NCBI GenBank assembly: GCA_026770585.1
Contig: MU646318.1
Coordinates: forward strand, 87,137 to 97,813
Direction: 5' to 3'
Length of the DNA stretch: 10,677 bases
DNA from: Baffinella frigidus
Lineage: Eukaryota; Cryptophyceae; Cryptomonadales; Baffinellaceae
The notes beneath the pieces are model-generated. The model made no database searches. It worked only from the letters and a program-made list of their open reading frames with translations, and was not told the origin of the DNA. Position numbers and translations under genes: made by a program. Shown here piece after piece: positions 5,820 through 10,677 of the stretch; within the stretch, counting starts at the first letter, position 1, and each line of letters opens with the position of its first letter.

Positions 5820-5872
5820 GTCAACTTCTGGAAGAAAGCACGGAAATCCGTGCTTTCTGCAATCGAGTTGAC
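5820..5872. repeat. Compound hairpin
   Basis: AGAAAGCACGGA at 5833-5844 and TCCGTGCTTTCT at 5847-5858 are perfect inverted copies around two bases. Outer GTCAACT (5820-5826) and AGTTGAC (5866-5872) also pair. There is no T-run suggesting a terminator, and no gene partner is evident. Confidence 0.8.
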
Positions 5873-5959
5873 TTTTGATTGCTCCCGGTCACGTCCAAAG
5901 TAGGCTGCACCGCCCTCGCGTTTTCCGGTACTAAGCCTGCCCAGTTTAGTCACCACCCA

Positions 5960-5998
5960 CGAACAAAACCTCCGAACAAAACCTCCGAACAAAACCTC
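5960..5998 (+). repeat. 13-bp tandem repeat, three units
   Basis: CGAACAAAACCTC is repeated three times without error. The flanks TTTAGTCACCACCCACGAAC (about 5945) and GTTTAGTTAACACCCACGAA (about 6001) are themselves a diverged direct repeat. Confidence 0.9.
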
Positions 5999-6066
5999 CG
6001 GTTTAGTTAACACCCACGAACCAAAACCTGCCCGAGTTAGTCAACCGTCAACCGGGTCCCTCCGAC

Positions 6067-6116
6067 CTTCTGGGGCAAATCGCCAATTTTCATGATGTTG
6101 AGCCCCGCACGCGTGT
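6067..6116 (-). pseudogene. Partial copy of exon 6736-6632, copy e1
   Basis: The minus strand reads VHTRAGLNIMKIGDLPQK followed by GTCGGA, matching IVTRAGLNIMKISDMPPK followed by GTACTG. A TGA stop lies four codons before VHTR. Only the 3' half and donor of the exon are present. Confidence 0.7.
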
Positions 6117-6193
6117 GGACCTCATCTGGTCAAACGCTGGTGGCAGATTTTGATCAGTACCTTGGGAGTGAAAATCGGCGATTTGACCAGTAC

Positions 6194-6258
6194 CTTGGGA
6201 TATCGCTGATTTTCATGATGTTTCTTCCTGCTCGCGTCACGACCTTGATCGCCGATGA
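6194..6258 (-). pseudogene. Partial copy of exon 6736-6632, copy e2
   Basis: The minus strand reads SSAIKVVTRAGRNIMKISDI and then CCAAG|GTACTGG. Four bases are missing near the donor compared with the full exon, which breaks the frame. The donor segment CAGTACCTTGGGA is repeated again at about 6156, a local ~33-bp duplication. Confidence 0.7.
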
Positions 6259-6443
6259 CCATGGATAAGATTCTAGTACAAATCGATTAGATAGACTGTA
6301 TCCGTGAAGCCCCAATTCTAATAAAATAGATGAACAATAATTATTTTTCTTAACATCAAATAAAAATGGAATCCACTATTGGAATCAATAGACATATTCT
6401 TTCAGAGAAAACAGCCCCGGTGGCTACTAAGTGGTGGGCGGAC

Positions 6444-6497
6444 CTTCGTAGGCACATCGCCAATTTTCATGATGCGGAGCCCCGAAACGCGTGTGGG
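6444..6497 (-). pseudogene. Partial copy of exon 6736-6632, copy e3
   Basis: The minus strand reads RVSGLRIMKIGDVPTK followed by GTCCGC. A short telomere-like G-rich tract follows immediately at 6495-6530, on the acceptor side in the sense of the gene. Confidence 0.65.
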
Positions 6498-6531
6498 GGT
6501 TAGGGGGTGGGGTTTGTCGGTTCAGGGGGAC

Positions 6532-6620
6532 CTTCGTAGGCACATCGCTGATTTTCATGATGTTGAGCCCCACACGCGTGTGGACTTCATTAGGTCCAGT
6601 GACAGTGGCAGATTTTGACA
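6532..6620 (-). pseudogene. Partial copy of exon 6736-6632, copy e4 (open frame)
   Basis: The minus strand is open and reads KSATVTGPNEVHTRVGLNIM then KISDVPTK, followed by GTCCCC. It keeps SAT, TR-x-GLNIMKISD and the donor. It lies only about 10 bases after the donor of the full exon and has no clear acceptor of its own. It could be a decayed copy or an alternative exon; I favour a decayed copy. Confidence 0.65.
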
Positions 6621-6631
6621 AACTCCAGTAC

Positions 6632-6736
6632 CTTGGGAGGCATATCGCTGATTTTCATGATGTTGAGTCCTGCGCGCGTCACAATCTTGGTTGCTGATGA
6701 CCCCTCGACGAAATCATCCCCCCCGAGATCGTGCAC
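6632..6736 (-). CDS. Exon of the P4H-like gene (TRAGLNIMKISD)
   Basis: This 105-bp exon encodes 35 residues: VHDLGGDDFVEGSSATKIV then TRAGLNIMKISDMPPK. The acceptor is TTTGAGTGCAG after a T-rich stretch and the donor AAG|GTACTG, both phase 0. Four 3'-half copies lie to its left and about four 5'-half copies to its right. The substitutions among copies keep TR-x-GLNIMKI(S/G)D and VEGSSA, as expected of sequence once selected as protein. I do not recognise the fold. Position between 8070-7974 and 5593-5537, and matching phases, place it N-terminal to the P4H domain. Confidence 0.62.
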
Positions 6737-6848
6737 CTGCACTCAAACCGAATCAAATTAAACTTCCACGGACCCAAGAGCATCTTCTTACTTGCGGGGA
6801 GTAGCAACAGCACCTTTAGTGATAACTCTGAAATCGAACCCAGTTTTC

Positions 6849-6898
6849 TGAATCGCCGATGACCCCTCGACCACGTTCCCCCCTCTGAGCTCGTGCAA
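6849..6898 (-). pseudogene. Partial copy of exon 6736-6632 (5' half)
   Basis: The minus strand reads LHELRGGNVVEGSSAIQ after a GTGCAG acceptor, matching VHDLGGDDFVEGSSATK. Homology ends where the TRAGLNIM half should begin. Confidence 0.65.
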
Positions 6899-6930
6899 CT
6901 GCACCTTCAATCCCACGCCAGGGCAGTTTC

Positions 6931-6995
6931 CCCCTCAACGAAATCATCCCCCCCGAGATCGTGCACCTGCACTCAAACCAAATCAAATTAAACTT
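6931..6995 (-). pseudogene. Recent partial copy of exon 6736-6632 plus intron flank
   Basis: These 65 bases match 6701-6765 at 63 of 65 positions, offset by exactly 230 bases. The copy spans the first 12 codons (VHDLGGDDFVEG), the acceptor TTTGAGTGCAG and about 30 bases of intron. It then diverges (ETAL...). Confidence 0.85.
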
Positions 6996-7040
6996 GACAA
7001 GTTTCTACATGCCCACTGACTCCCCCCCCCTCCATCCCTC

Positions 7041-7186
7041 CACGGACCGACTACGCCCCACCCCTCAAGCTCGTGCAACCCAACATCAAATCAAAATAAA
7101 CGTGCACGCACACCACATCAAATCAAATTCCACACGTTTGCTGCCCCTCGACCACGTCCCCCCTCCCGAGCCCGTGCATCTACACC
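7041..7186 (-). pseudogene. Two further diverged copies of the VHDL...VEG exon start
   Basis: On the minus strand, 7186-7143 reads HGLGRGDVVEG and 7079-7041 reads LHELEGWGVVG, both degenerate versions of VHDLGGDDFVEG. Each is flanked by the AATCAAAT-rich intron sequence that also precedes the full exon. Confidence 0.5.
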
Positions 7187-7373
7187 GAATCAAATCAAAT
7201 CAAAACCCGCATGTTTACGATTGTAGTTTTCGGCTTCGCGCGGATGCTGGATCAGGGATCGGAAGAGAAAAACGAAGGAGGCATACCAGCCGTGTTAGGC
7301 ATGGGGTTGAACCGTCAACTTCGACCAGTTTTTTTCATCATTTCCGTGGGGAAATTCTCTGCACACCTGAATA

Positions 7374-7529
7374 GGGGTAACGGCCTGAAAATGGGGTAGT
7401 TAGGCCTACGGCATTGCCTAGGACCTCCTACCGTAGGCCGAGACTTTTGATCCCAGGATCCCTCGGCCTACGGTAGGAGGTCCTAGGCAATGCCGTAGGC
7501 CTAACTACCCCATTTTCAGGCCGTTAGCC
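7374..7529 (-). mobile_element. Palindromic MITE-like element, copy 2, complete
   Basis: A 156-bp palindrome with ~69-base arms differing at about two positions around a ~18-base loop (GACTTTTGATCCCAGGATCC). Both edges are TA (7372-7373 and 7530-7531). The arms read GGTAACGGCCTGAAAATGGG and onward. It has no coding capacity. TA edges and palindromic structure suggest a Stowaway-like, Tc1/mariner-mobilised element. It lies in the intron between exons 8070-7974 and 6736-6632. Confidence 0.92.
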
Positions 7530-7553
7530 TATGAACCTCTCTAGAAGCAGCAC

Positions 7554-7621
7554 CTTGTTTGGTGATGGCAGCGAGGATGTGGGGCATGGCCGCAACCTCC
7601 CCAGACAGCTCGATCTGTACC
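7554..7621 (-). pseudogene. Partial copy of exon 8070-7974, copy c3
   Basis: The minus strand reads VQIELSGEVAAMPHILAAIT then K, against VQIGLSGDVATMPHILAAIT. Most differences are synonymous or conservative. It ends CAAACAAG|GTGCTG with one base more than the full exon, so the donor phase is shifted. The IWEEMAK start is missing. Confidence 0.7.
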
Positions 7622-7691
7622 AGTCTATTCAGACTCACCAATTCCCCCCCCCCGGGCTCTTCCCCGCTCCAAAGTTGACGGATTTGTACCG
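7622..7691 (+). repeat. Dispersed ~60-bp repeat, copy 3
   Basis: Plus strand: AGTCTATTCAGACTCACCAA, a C-run, CCCGGGCTCTTCCCCGCTCC, then AAAGTTGACGGATTTGTACC. The last block is found inverted at 9552-9571. The copy ends in a small hairpin, CGCTCCA ... TGGAGCG. Confidence 0.7.
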
Positions 7692-7722
7692 TGGAGCGAG
7701 GATGTCAACTTGAGGATAGTAC

Positions 7723-7800
7723 CTTTTTGGTGATGGCGGCGAGGATGTGAGGCATGGTCGCGACGTCCCCAGACAGCCCGATCTGTACCGACGACGTCTT
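7723..7800 (-). pseudogene. Partial copy of exon 8070-7974, copy c1
   Basis: The minus strand is identical to the full exon over SVQIGLSGDVATMPHILAAI and TKK, with donor AAG|GTACTA. The first ~9 codons (IWEEMAKT) are replaced by unrelated sequence and no acceptor is evident. The near identity marks it as a recent duplicate. Confidence 0.75.
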
Positions 7801-7847
7801 CGCAGACAATGCCCATCTATTTTCCGGGTACACACATTATCCATTCC

Positions 7848-7912
7848 TAAGAAATAACCGGAATTTCAAGAAACAACCGGAATAACCTGCAAAGAAATAA
7901 CCGGAATTTCGA
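7848..7912 (+). repeat. Short repeat of AGAAATAACCGGAATTTC
   Basis: Three imperfect units occur: AAGAAATAACCGGAATTTC, AAGAAACAACCGGAATAACC and AAGAAATAACCGGAATTTCG. Palindromic GGAATTCC-like cores are frequent. Confidence 0.8.
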
Positions 7913-7973
7913 CCAGAATTCCGGTGTCAATCCGCTTTGGGGCTCACGTGTGGCAACGCTCTAACAACAGCAC

Positions 7974-8070
7974 CTTTTTGGTGATGGCGGCGAGGATGTG
8001 AGGCATGGTCGCGACGTCCCCAGACAGCCCGATCTGTACCGACGACGTCTTGGCCATCTCCTCCCATATT
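7974..8070 (-). CDS. Exon of the P4H-like gene (IWEEMAK...LAAITKK)
   Basis: This 97-bp exon encodes IWEEMAKTSSVQIGLSGDVA then TMPHILAAITKK. The acceptor CGCAG|AATATG leaves one base to complete a codon (AGA, Arg, if the previous exon ends in AG), so the upstream intron is phase 2; the donor AAG|GTGCTG is phase 0. Four copies (7554, 7723, 8170, 8254) differ from it mainly at third codon positions, which identifies strand and frame. It joins in frame to VHDLGG downstream. The domain is not one I recognise. Membership of the P4H-like gene is inferred from order and phase. Confidence 0.62.
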
Positions 8071-8169
8071 CTGCGCCGTGCATCACCTCGGTTATGAATC
8101 TGTTCGATTAATTAGGACAATGTTCGGGGTTGTGATTCAGGGTTGTCAAGGAATTGCCTACGGTAGGGA

Positions 8170-8204
8170 CAGCACGACCTGTACCGACGTTGGCTTCCAA
8201 TATT
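8170..8204 (-). pseudogene. Degenerate copy of the start of exon 8070-7974, copy c5
   Basis: The minus strand has CTCCAG|AATATTGGAAGCC and TCGGTACAGGTCGTGCTG, matching the acceptor, first codons and SVQI codons, with several bases lost between them. Confidence 0.55.
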
Positions 8205-8253
8205 CTGGAGTGTGAGCACCTTAATTAGGACACTGTTCGATCCAGGGTGATTC

Positions 8254-8299
8254 CAGCAAGATCTGTACCGACGATGCCTTTGCCATCTCTTCCCATATT
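8254..8299 (-). pseudogene. Partial copy of the start of exon 8070-7974, copy c4
   Basis: The minus strand reads IWEEMAKASSVQI after a TGGCAG acceptor. Compared with the full exon, GAG/GAA and GCC/GCA are synonymous and ACG/GCA changes Thr to Ala. Homology ends after VQI. Confidence 0.7.
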
Positions 8300-8593
8300 C
8301 TGCCAGGCAGCGTGCACCGCCTTAATAAAAAAACCGTTCGATTCAGCGTTTTTGTGAGAATGGAAGTGACCGCGGGCGGCCCTAGGGATCCTAGAACCGC
8401 GTCGCTTCCTACTTATTAGCAGCCACCAGGGCCTTCGATGCTGCGTCCATCTAAACGATTCTGGTACAAATTGCAATTAATTTCAGGGTAAGGGCTTGAA
8501 ATGATCCCCGGAAATCCGGGGAAGATAGACCTCGGGCGCTGCTAAGTGGAAGTCACTACCGCGTCTCTTTACAAGAACCTGAAGAGGCCAAAA
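8300..8593. other. Unassigned intronic stretch
   Basis: Contains TTAATAAAAAAACCGTTCGATTC-like sequence that also flanks copies c4 and c5, a CCCTAGGGATCCTAG palindrome near 8380, and the small hairpin ATCCCCGGAAATCCGGGGA at about 8504. No exon is recognised. Confidence 0.4.
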
Positions 8594-8627
8594 GGGAATA
8601 CATGGTGGCCATGTTCATAGTTCACAA

Positions 8628-8801
8628 CGCCTTCGCGAAGCAATAATGGCTCCAAGCCCTGGTACAAATTTTGTACCAAACATTGGACAAGACCCTAAAA
8701 TACCCTGAATGGACATTTCAACGACTTTACAGTCGTGTCCATGGTCTTGTCCCATACAAAATTTGTACGGGGCTTGGAGCCATTATTGCTTCGCGAAGGC
8801 G
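8628..8801. repeat. 174-bp fold-back element
   Basis: The first 32 bases (CGCCTTCGCGAAGCAATAAT then GGCTCCAAGCCC) are perfectly inverted at the right end. Pairing continues through TACAAATTTTGTA and GACAAGACC, then an inner hairpin (TGGACA ... ACGAC ... GTCGT ... TGTCCA). It is palindromic nearly throughout and has no coding capacity. It is unrelated to the 156-bp family except for a TGGTACAAAT motif shared with the dispersed repeats. Confidence 0.88.
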
Positions 8802-8914
8802 TCGGAAACTGTTGATGTTGGGGTTGATCCGCAATACACGCCCTTTCCTCTCTGATAGTTGCGGTGAAGGTTGGTGCCAGGAAGGTTTGAACGTCTGCGG
8901 GAAAGTTTCGAGGC

Positions 8915-8931
8915 TTTTCTCTCTCTCTGTC

Positions 8932-8981
<50 letters not shown>
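8915..8981 (+). repeat. CT/GTCT microsatellite
   Basis: A run of CT dinucleotides with several GTCTCT interruptions. It ends CGCTCGTTCGCTCTGTCGGC; a related CTCTGTCGGC end follows the next microsatellite. Confidence 0.95.
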
Positions 8982-8984
<3 letters not shown>

Positions 8985-9072
8985 CGTTCGCTCTGTCGGC
9001 TGGGCAGTTTTCTCTCTGTGTACCCTGGGAATACATGGTGGCCATGTTGTTTTCGATCCAGACTAAACGTAC

Positions 9073-9077
9073 TTTTC

Positions 9078-9111
<34 letters not shown>

Positions 9112-9112
9112 C

Positions 9113-9147
<35 letters not shown>
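9073..9147 (+). repeat. GTCT tetranucleotide microsatellite
   Basis: About 16 GTCT units with one interruption, then CT units. It is followed by CACTCTGTCGGCAGGGCATG, a diverged copy of the sequence after the previous microsatellite, so microsatellite plus flank appear duplicated. Confidence 0.95.
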
Positions 9148-9189
9148 ACTCACTCTGTCGGCAGGGCATGTTTCTTTCTATGTTGGCTG

Positions 9190-9544
9190 ATTACCTGTAG
9201 ACCTCAACGGTACCCCCCCCCTCGCTGCCCCCCCCCCCAACACCTGCGTGCATGGCCACACCATTAGCCATACACCATACCGCACAAATCCTAAACCCTA
9301 AGCTAGAAACCCCAACCCACAACCCCCAAACCACACACCCGAAACGTTCACCTTACACACAAACACAATAAACCGGACGACTCACTCACACCTAGACATG
9401 ATCCTCTGCGCGCAGTTTTTTCGTGCGTTTCATCTGTGAAACACGTCCTTCGATCCTTCAAACAAAACAATTCCTTCATCCTTCAAACAAAGAAAGGTCC
9501 TTGGATCATTCGCCTCCCCGACTATCTTAAGTCGACATGCCGGG
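9190..9544. other. Poly-C runs, C-rich telomere-like tract, otherwise unassigned
   Basis: C-runs lie at 9213-9220 and 9228-9238. From 9288 to 9350 the plus strand has degenerate CCCTAA/CCCCAA units, opposite to most tracts in the window. Two copies of TCCTTCAAACAAA lie near 9455 and 9478. No exon is seen. Confidence 0.5.
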
Positions 9545-9600
9545 TTTCTGGTACAAATCCGTCAACTTTCGACCAGAAAAAAGCCCGAATCGGTGATTTC
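9545..9600 (-). repeat. Dispersed ~60-bp repeat, copy 4
   Basis: On the minus strand it reads CACCGATTCGGGCTTTTTTC and then AAAGTTGACGGATTTGTACC. On the plus strand TTTCTGGT (9545) and ACCAGAAA (about 9574) form 8-base perfect inverted ends around the core. Confidence 0.65.
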
Positions 9601-9699
9601 AAATAAACTGAGACAGGGCTGGTCCTTCGATCCTCCACTTTCAGGTTATTCCTTCTTATCGGGCTTTTCGGCCTTGGTTCGCAGCTTTGTTTTGAGGCG

Positions 9700-9889
9700 G
9701 GAGAGAGAGAGAGGGGGGAGAGAGAGCGGGGAGAGAGAGAGCGGGAGAGAGAGAGAGAAGGAGGGAGGGAGAGAGGGAGAGAGAGAGGGAGAGAGAGAGA
9801 GAGGGAGAGAGGGAGACACACACACACACACACACACAGAGAGAGAGATAGAGAGAGACAATGCGAGATAGAGAGAGATAGAGGGAGAG
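9700..9889 (+). repeat. Compound GA / CA microsatellite
   Basis: About 110 bases of GA/GGGA units, a CA run at about 9815-9838, then GA and GATA units. In the sense of the gene it begins just past the donor of the candidate exon 9952-9896, in the same relation as the GA run beyond exon 5593-5537. Confidence 0.95.
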
Positions 9890-9895
9890 CCGTAC

Positions 9896-9952
9896 CTTGC
9901 AGGAGCGACAGCTCGTTCGAAAGCGGCCCCGTGGAGTTCCCCGCCAGTTCCG
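9896..9952 (-). CDS. Candidate upstream exon, frame undecided
   Basis: These 57 bases lie between a good acceptor (AACCCTAAACCCTAACAG, telomere-like) and the donor CAAG|GTACGG. All three frames are open. The frame GTGGELHGAAFERAVAPA plus AG ends in phase 2 and would complete Arg at the start of exon 8070-7974 (R-IWEEMAK), which favours it. The alternatives are AELAGNSTGPLSNELSLLQ and an Arg-rich frame. No duplicate copy is seen to settle the frame, and another exon could lie between. GC content is higher than in the flanks. Confidence 0.4.
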
Positions 9953-9953
9953 C

Positions 9954-9999
9954 TGTTAGGGTTTAGGGTTTGAGGTTTAGGGTTTGGGGTCTAGGGGTC
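9954..9999 (+). repeat. Telomere-like tract at an intron 3' end
   Basis: TTAGGGTTTAGGGTTTGAGG and further units on the plus strand. On the minus strand this is CCCTAAACCCTAACAG directly abutting the candidate exon. Confidence 0.85.
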
Positions 10000-10102
10000 G
10001 CCGTCGTTTTTGTGCACTCAGCCAGTGAGAGTACTACTCACACGACCGCCAGGAACACCCACACAGCGGACTTTGAAGGGATTCGTTGATAACACATTCA
10101 TA

Positions 10103-10258
10103 GGCTAACGGCCTGAAAATGGGGTAGTTAGGCATCCTACATTGCCTAGGACCTCCTACCGTAGGCCGAGGGATCCTAGGACCAAAAAGTCTCGGCCTAC
10201 GGTAGGAAGTCCTAGGCAATGCCGTAGGCCTAACTACCCCATTTTCAGGCCGTTACCC
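10103..10258 (+). mobile_element. Palindromic MITE-like element, copy 3, complete
   Basis: 156 bp, the same length as copy 2, with TA at both edges (10101-10102 and 10259-10260). Arms match the family, but the left arm has GGCATCCTACATTGCC where others have GGCCTACGGCATTGCC. The loop GGGATCCTAGGACCAAAAAG has the same orientation as copy 1. It lies upstream of the candidate first exon. Confidence 0.92.
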
Positions 10259-10568
10259 TATTAACATAAGCGATAAGACCTACGACCCTACGGTATGCAA
10301 CCGGTAGGGACGTGGAGAAGGTTCCTACGGATAAGGTCACGGAAAATGCCTTGGGTTTGAGCATGTTTCCCCTTCGTAGTCCGCTGTGTGGTATGGGGCA
10401 AGGCCAGGGGTGGGATTTGTGGTATGGTAAAGGTCTAGTGGCTATACGTCTGCGTCAATCTAGCCTCAACCTTGGGCGATTTTGAGGTGAATTCACTATC
10501 TCAGATGTATTGCCACAGTCCGCTGTGTGGCGCGTAAAAGGCCACCAGGATTGTCACGCACACTAATA
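10259..10568. other. Sequence between two palindromic elements
   Basis: AGTCCGCTGTGTGG occurs at 10377 and 10516 and inverted (CACACAGCGGACT) at about 10061. A CCCTACGGTATGCAACCGGTAGGG imperfect palindrome lies near 10284. No exon is recognised. Confidence 0.45.
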
Positions 10569-10677
10569 GGGTAACGGCCTGAAAATGGGGTAGTTAGGCC
10601 TACGGGATTGCCTAGGACCTCCTACCGTAGGCCGAGACTTTTTGGTCCTAGGATCCCTCGGCCTACGGTAGGAGGTC
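10569..10677 (-). mobile_element. Palindromic MITE-like element, copy 4, cut by window end
   Basis: Starts after TA with GGGTAACGGCCTGAAAATGG, includes the full left arm, a loop (GACTTTTTGGTCCTAGGATC) that is the exact reverse complement of the loop of copy 3, and the first part of the right arm. The rest lies beyond the window. Confidence 0.9.

Larger units (their letters stand above)
8594..9048 (+). repeat. 22-bp perfect direct repeat (8594-8615 and 9027-9048)
   Basis: GGGAATACATGGTGGCCATG plus TT occurs twice. The two copies bracket the 8628-8801 fold-back and the first CT microsatellite, so they may mark an old duplication. Confidence 0.85.

Noticed and set aside
5833-5858. Transcription terminator hairpin
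   Set aside because: Perfect stem but no T-run and no bacterial gene context; it lies inside a long intron.
8805-8895. Possible minus-strand exon after CTTTCCCGCAG (TFKPSWHQ... or FPADVQTFLAP...)
   Set aside because: No donor with matching phase and no duplicate copy to fix the frame; evidence too thin to list as coding.
8695-9153. 150-residue minus-strand frame and the overlapping plus-strand frames here
   Set aside because: Arg/Glu/Asp- or Ser/Leu/Cys-repeat protein produced by reading through CT and GTCT microsatellites; no codon signal outside the repeat.
9522-9871. Ser/Leu/Pro-rich and Arg/Glu/Gly-rich frames
   Set aside because: Both are translations of the GA/CA microsatellite on opposite strands.

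Overview
The window looks like nuclear DNA of a eukaryote, most likely an alga or related protist. It has no bacterial-style gene packing. Tracts of TTTAGGG, the plant/algal-type telomere heptamer (also known from dinoflagellates and chromerids), are scattered through it. It also has GT..AG-bounded short exons in long introns, microsatellites and palindromic transposon-like elements. The species cannot be fixed from the sequence. None of the long open frames on either strand is a whole gene; the real coding signal is a set of 48-129 bp exons on the minus strand.

Main gene: reading the minus strand from right to left, seven exons join in one frame (8070-7974, 6736-6632, 5593-5537, 4255-4208, 3942-3868, 3047-2979, 1627-1499) and give 193 residues. 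The last three (91 residues) match the start of a prolyl 4-hydroxylase (P4H) catalytic domain of the 2-oxoglutarate/Fe(II) dioxygenase family: an NFL-x3-EC segment, then a PKM-x-PSTV segment, then VRTSSTAW ... WTEDLQ. The iron-binding HxD...H half would lie beyond position 1499 and I do not find it, so the gene is cut by the left edge or is broken. The upstream exons have credible splice sites and duplicated copies that differ mainly at third codon positions, but I do not recognise their domain. A further candidate exon lies at 9952-9896.

The unusual feature is exon debris. Almost every exon is accompanied by partial, diverged copies of itself in the neighbouring introns: exon 1627-1499 has about seven, exon 6736-6632 about eight, exon 8070-7974 four, exon 3047-2979 two, and 3942-3868 and 4255-4208 one each. 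Six of the seven exons are bounded by phase-0 introns on both sides, so whole-exon gains or losses would keep the frame.

Repeats: degenerate telomere-like heptamer tracts, mostly G-rich on the plus strand, sit just upstream (in the sense of the gene) of several exons. Their CCCTAAA strand therefore forms the 3' ends of introns. Four copies of a 156-bp near-perfect palindrome with TA at each edge (5110, 7374, 10103, 10569) look like Tc1/mariner-type MITEs. Two other fold-back elements (4455-4590, 8628-8801), a ~105-bp inverted repeat (612-716 / 969-1073), a ~60-bp dispersed repeat in four copies, and GA/CT/GTCT/CA microsatellites fill much of the rest.
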